Shown here: positions 61,388 to 64,000 of the stretch, in pieces
How the letters are laid out: the number at the start of each line of letters is the position of its first letter
Position numbering within the stretch: position 1 is the first letter of the stretch
From: an uncultured Clostridia bacterium
GTDB taxonomy: Bacteria > Bacillota > Clostridia > Christensenellales > Aristaeellaceae
Direction: 5' to 3'
NCBI GenBank assembly: GCA_946627565.1
Contig: CAMOVR010000001.1
Location: 33,242-97,241, forward strand
Length of the DNA stretch: 64,000 nucleotides
The notes under the pieces: generated by a model
Databases searched by the model: none
What the model saw: the letters and a program-made list of their open reading frames with translations, nothing else
What the model was told of the DNA's origin: nothing
Program-made: the position numbers and the translations under genes

Positions 61388-62743
61388 TTGGCTGACAATA
61401 TTCTTCAGGGCATGCATGGCTGCAGCCGGGAAGATGAGTATGTGACACCTGCGGATCCTCTGATCCGGGAGCGGCTGGAATGGTTCCAGGACCAGAAACT
61501 GGCCATGATGATGCACTTTGGGATCTATTCCCAGCTGGGTATCTGTGAATCCTGGCCTCTTTCGGATGACGATGCATCCTGGTCCCGGGAAGACGTGATA
61601 TGGGAAAAGGACCCGGAGGTTTTCAAAAAGCAGTACCGGGATATGAACCGGAGCTTTAATCCCGTGTGCATTCAGCCGGATGCATGGGCGGACGTGGCTG
61701 CCCGCAACGGCTTCAAGTACCTGATTTTCACCACGAAGCACCATGACGGTTTCTGCCTGTTTGACTCAAAATATACGGACTATAAGGTGACGGGGGAAGA
61801 CTGTCCCTTCCATACGCACCGGCATGCGAATATCGTGCGGGATGTCTTTGATGCCTTCCGGAACAGAGGCCTGGCCATCGGCGCGTATTTCTCCAAACCG
61901 GACTGGCACTGCCCGTGGTACTGGGCCGAAGGCATGGAAAAGCCCGTTGCCGCATCCAGGAATCCCACCTATGATCCAGCCAGGCATCCTGAAATCTGGG
62001 ATAAGTTCGTGGAGTTTACCCACAACCAGATCATGGAACTGATCAGCGACTACGGAAGGATTGACATCCTCTGGCTGGACGGCGGACAGGTGGGCCCTCA
62101 GAACGGACAGGATATCCGGCTCAGTGACGTCGTGGCCAGGGCCCGTGCCATTCAGCCCTGGCTGATCACCGCAGACCGTACCATAGGCGGGGAAAATGAA
62201 AATTATATAACGCCGGAGCAGAGTGTCCCGACCTCCCCCATTCATGTGCCGTGGGAAAGCTGCGTGACGGTGGGCAGGGCATTTTCCTACCGTTACGATG
62301 AGACCTATAAGACGCCCAGGGAACTGGTGCATCTCCTGATCAATGTGGTTTCAAGGGGCGGCAACCTGGCGCTGAACATTGCCCCTGCGCCCAACGGTAC
62401 ACTCCCCCGCCCCGCGGTTAAAGCAGTGGACGGCTTGGGTGCCTGGCTTCGCGGAAACGGGGAAGCCATTTACGGAACGCGTATTGCGGAAGTGTCCGAG
62501 GCGGACGGAACCGCATTTACCCGCAAGGGCGATATGAATTATGCGCTGATGAAGCTGCCGGAAGGTGAAGCGCTGGGTGAAACCGTTCTGATTCCCTGGG
62601 TTAAGCCGGTCAGCTGTGTCAGGCTTCTGGAGCTGGATGCGGCCCTGCCTTTTGAAACCACAGAGGCAGGACTGAAGGTATCCATCCCTGAAATTCTCAG
62701 GGGATCCAGCCCCCTTGCCCCGGTATTCCGCCTTGAGCCCTGA
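61388..62743 (+). CDS. GH29 alpha-L-fucosidase-like enzyme
   Basis: About 451 residues. The GH29 barrel is recognised by LAMMMHFGIYSQLG, AARNGFKYLIFTTKHHDGFCLFDSKYTDY and the nucleophile Asp about 231 in DILWLDGGQVGP. WESCVTVGRAFSYR and LINVVSRGGNLALNIAPAPNG are also typical. No signal peptide is visible, suggesting an intracellular enzyme. I choose the TTG at 61388, seven bases after GGAGGT; the track ATG at 61238 lies in the opposite gene's leader, and an ATG at 61409 is an alternative. It would release L-fucose from imported glycans. Confidence 0.87.
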   Translation: MADNILQGMHGCSREDEYVTPADPLIRERLEWFQDQKLAMMMHFGIYSQLGICESWPLSDDDASWSREDVIWEKDPEVFKKQYRDMNRSFNPVCIQPDAWADVAARNGFKYLIFTTKHHDGFCLFDSKYTDYKVTGEDCPFHTHRHANIVRDVFDAFRNRGLAIGAYFSKPDWHCPWYWAEGMEKPVAASRNPTYDPARHPEIWDKFVEFTHNQIMELISDYGRIDILWLDGGQVGPQNGQDIRLSDVVARARAIQPWLITADRTIGGENENYITPEQSVPTSPIHVPWESCVTVGRAFSYRYDETYKTPRELVHLLINVVSRGGNLALNIAPAPNGTLPRPAVKAVDGLGAWLRGNGEAIYGTRIAEVSEADGTAFTRKGDMNYALMKLPEGEALGETVLIPWVKPVSCVRLLELDAALPFETTEAGLKVSIPEILRGSSPLAPVFRLEP

Positions 62744-62945
62744 CATGGCGCAGACGAACGGAATGATCCGCCGGCGGCAGAATCCTGTCCATTTGCGGCA
62801 GGCAGGCATATTCAGCATCTGTTTTCTGATGGGACAGATAATCTGCTCTTGAATCAGAAGTTCAGATTTGTTACCATGTATCATGTTCGTACGTATGCCA
62901 GTTCATCTGGCGTGTAAACGGCGCAGACAAAAGGAGGATTCATTT
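62744..62945 (+). promoter_or_regulatory. Region upstream of eda, possible promoter
   Basis: About 200 bases without a gene. A possible promoter is TTGAAT (62849), 17-base spacer and TACCAT (62872). Nearby ATGTATCATG and CGTACGTATG-like stretches could be regulator sites, but this is speculative. Confidence 0.35.
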
Positions 62946-63584
62946 ATGGATCAGGTTTTTGAAAAACTGGGAAAACTCGGTATTGTTCCCGTTGTTGTTC
63001 TTGATGACGCCAAGGACGCTGAAGCATTGGGACAGGCGCTCATGGAGGGCGGACTTCCCTGTGCGGAAGTGACGTTCCGTACCGCGGCTGCCGAGGAAAG
63101 CATCCGCATCATGTCTAAGAAATTCCCCGATATGATCGTCGGCGCCGGCACCGTACTGACCATCGAACAGGTTAACCGTGCCTGGGACGCAGGTTCCAAG
63201 TTCATCGTAAGCCCCGGTCTGAATCCGAAGATCGTGGAGTACTGCCTGAACCGGGGAATCCCGGTCTGCCCCGGCACCTGCACGCCCAGCGATGTGGAAC
63301 GCGCTCTGGATTTCGGCCTTGATGCCGTGAAGTTCTTCCCTGCTGAGCCCTCCGGCGGCCTGAAGTTCATCAAGGCCATCGCTGCTCCCTATACCGGCGT
63401 GAAGTTCATGCCCACAGGCGGCATCAACCCCCAGAACGTTCGTGATTACCTTGCCTATAACCGGATCCTGGCCTGCGGCGGAAGCTGGATGGTCACCAAG
63501 GACCTGGTCAATGCCGGTGATTATGACAAGATCCGCAGCCTCGTGAAGGAAGCAGCTGATCTGGTAAAGGAAATCCGCGGCTGA
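62946..63584 (+). CDS. eda: KDPG/KHG aldolase (Eda family)
   Basis: A 212-residue class I aldolase that cleaves 2-keto-3-deoxy-6-phosphogluconate to pyruvate and glyceraldehyde-3-phosphate, or 4-hydroxy-2-oxoglutarate. Motifs: EVTFRTAAAEESIRIMSKKFPDMIVGAGTVLT (with the conserved Glu), FIVSPGLNP, GIPVCPGTCTPSDVERALDFGLDAVKFFPAEPSGG (Schiff-base Lys in VKFFPAE) and KFMPTGGINPQNVRDYL. The ATG at 62946 follows AAAGGAGG. A sugar kinase gene follows 51 bases later, matching kdgK-kdgA-type operons. Confidence 0.94.
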   Translation: MDQVFEKLGKLGIVPVVVLDDAKDAEALGQALMEGGLPCAEVTFRTAAAEESIRIMSKKFPDMIVGAGTVLTIEQVNRAWDAGSKFIVSPGLNPKIVEYCLNRGIPVCPGTCTPSDVERALDFGLDAVKFFPAEPSGGLKFIKAIAAPYTGVKFMPTGGINPQNVRDYLAYNRILACGGSWMVTKDLVNAGDYDKIRSLVKEAADLVKEIRG

Positions 63585-63635
63585 TGCATGCCGGATAAAC
63601 CCAAAAATCGATTCTGACAGATGGAGACGATAATT

Positions 63636-64000
63636 ATGAATCTGAATCTGAAACCCGCTTCCGAATGCCGCTATGATGCAGCCAGCCTTGGCGAGATTAT
63701 GCTCCGCCTGGATCCCGGCGAAGGCCGTATCCGTACTGCCCGTTCCTTCCGTGCCTGGGAAGGCGGCGGTGAATACAATGTGGTCCGCGGTCTGCGCCGC
63801 TGCTTCGGCATGCGCTCCGTGTGCCTGACCGCTTTTGCCGATAATGAAGTCGGCCGTCTCATGGAAGACCTGATCCTGCAGGGCGGTGTGGACACCAGCT
63901 ATATCAAGTGGATGAAGACCGACGGTATCGGCCGCACCTGCCGCAACGGCCTGAACTTCACCGAGCGCGGCTTCGGCATCCGCGGCGCCGTGGGCTGCTC
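63636..64000 (+). CDS. PfkB-family sugar kinase, N-terminal part (2-keto-3-deoxygluconokinase-like)
   Basis: This frame is open to the window edge, so it is not in the ORF track. The visible 121 residues include SLGEIMLRLDPGEGRIRTARSFRAWEGGGEYNVVRGLRRCFGMRSVCLTAFADNEVGRLMEDLILQGGVDTSYI, typical of the ribokinase/PfkB N-terminus, with GGGEYNV in place of GGAPANV. Its position after eda suggests a KDG kinase supplying KDPG to that aldolase. The catalytic C-terminus is outside. Third codon positions are strikingly C/G-rich. Confidence 0.82.
   Translation, partial: MNLNLKPASECRYDAASLGEIMLRLDPGEGRIRTARSFRAWEGGGEYNVVRGLRRCFGMRSVCLTAFADNEVGRLMEDLILQGGVDTSYIKWMKTDGIGRTCRNGLNFTERGFGIRGAVGC

Noticed and set aside
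61323-61744. Minus-strand ORFs opposite the GH29 gene start
   Set aside because: Antisense to a clear GH29 coding region.

Overview
The window is a gene-dense bacterial chromosome segment of moderate G+C. It is most likely from an anaerobic Firmicute of class Clostridia, probably an uncultured gut or rumen type. The evidence is the sigH-yacP-rlmB-thyX-mrnC cluster, scpAB, the paired GlgC/GlgD subunits, pta-ackA, DUF1836, DegV, TrpR-like YerC, strong AGGAGG ribosome binding sites, and promoters close to TTGACA-17-TATAAT. An Aristaeella/Christensenellales-like lineage is only a guess. I see no insertion sequence, prophage, integrase, CRISPR array or rRNA.

Layout. 1-2239 (-): tail of a type II secretion / type IV pilus-like operon with a GspF/PilC protein and three small single-membrane-segment proteins, the last running off the window. 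2289-3462 (-): an exported transglutaminase-like protein and a stand-alone HPt phosphotransfer protein with its own promoter. 3555-16519 (-): a long housekeeping run of trmN6-like, FAD oxidoreductase, tex, yerC, pcrA, ligA, alr, LD-carboxypeptidase, site-2 protease, scpA, scpB, mostly overlapping or a few bases apart. 16684-23187 (-): a complete glycogen operon glgB-glgC-glgD-glgA whose GlgA carries a repetitive lysine-rich tail. 23637-25144 (+): an ECF sigma factor and a membrane protein that may be its anti-sigma factor. 25204-28812 (-): mrnC-thyX-rlmB-yacP-sigH. 29051-29199 (-): two identical tRNA-Lys genes. 29447-32304 (-): pta-ackA and a small membrane protein. 32649-38696 (+): an exported DUF3298-like protein, FtsK/SpoIIIE, an Mbeg1-like hydrolase and a DUF436 protein. 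38746-40389: divergent degV and DUF1836 genes with clear back-to-back promoters. 40532-40605 (+): tRNA-Pro(GGG).

40719-47002 (-): AI-2E transporter-like permease, a Suv3-like RNA helicase, a DEDDh exonuclease, a MutT-type Nudix hydrolase, and two membrane-anchored coiled-coil proteins, one with an AAPAEE-repeat tail. 47160-52785 (-): two MATE transporters flanking a GNAT-Nudix fusion, an exported protein, and an SPFH/band-7 protein. 52996-55065 (+): a GH31 glycosidase. 55495-61239 (-): a D-amino-acid-transaminase-like enzyme, a WYL regulator, a NYN-domain protein directly after an AAA ATPase, and an exported protein. 61388-64000 (+): a GH29 alpha-L-fucosidase-like enzyme, KDPG/KHG aldolase and the start of a PfkB sugar kinase. 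The last two suggest 2-keto-3-deoxy-sugar catabolism.

Most of the window is core metabolism, cell wall, chromosome segregation and translation. The less ordinary items are the Suv3-like helicase beside an exonuclease, the ATPase/NYN pair, the GlgA repeat tail, the APAEE-repeat membrane protein, and the MATE/GNAT-Nudix/MATE unit. All domain calls come from reading motifs by eye; no database search was run.
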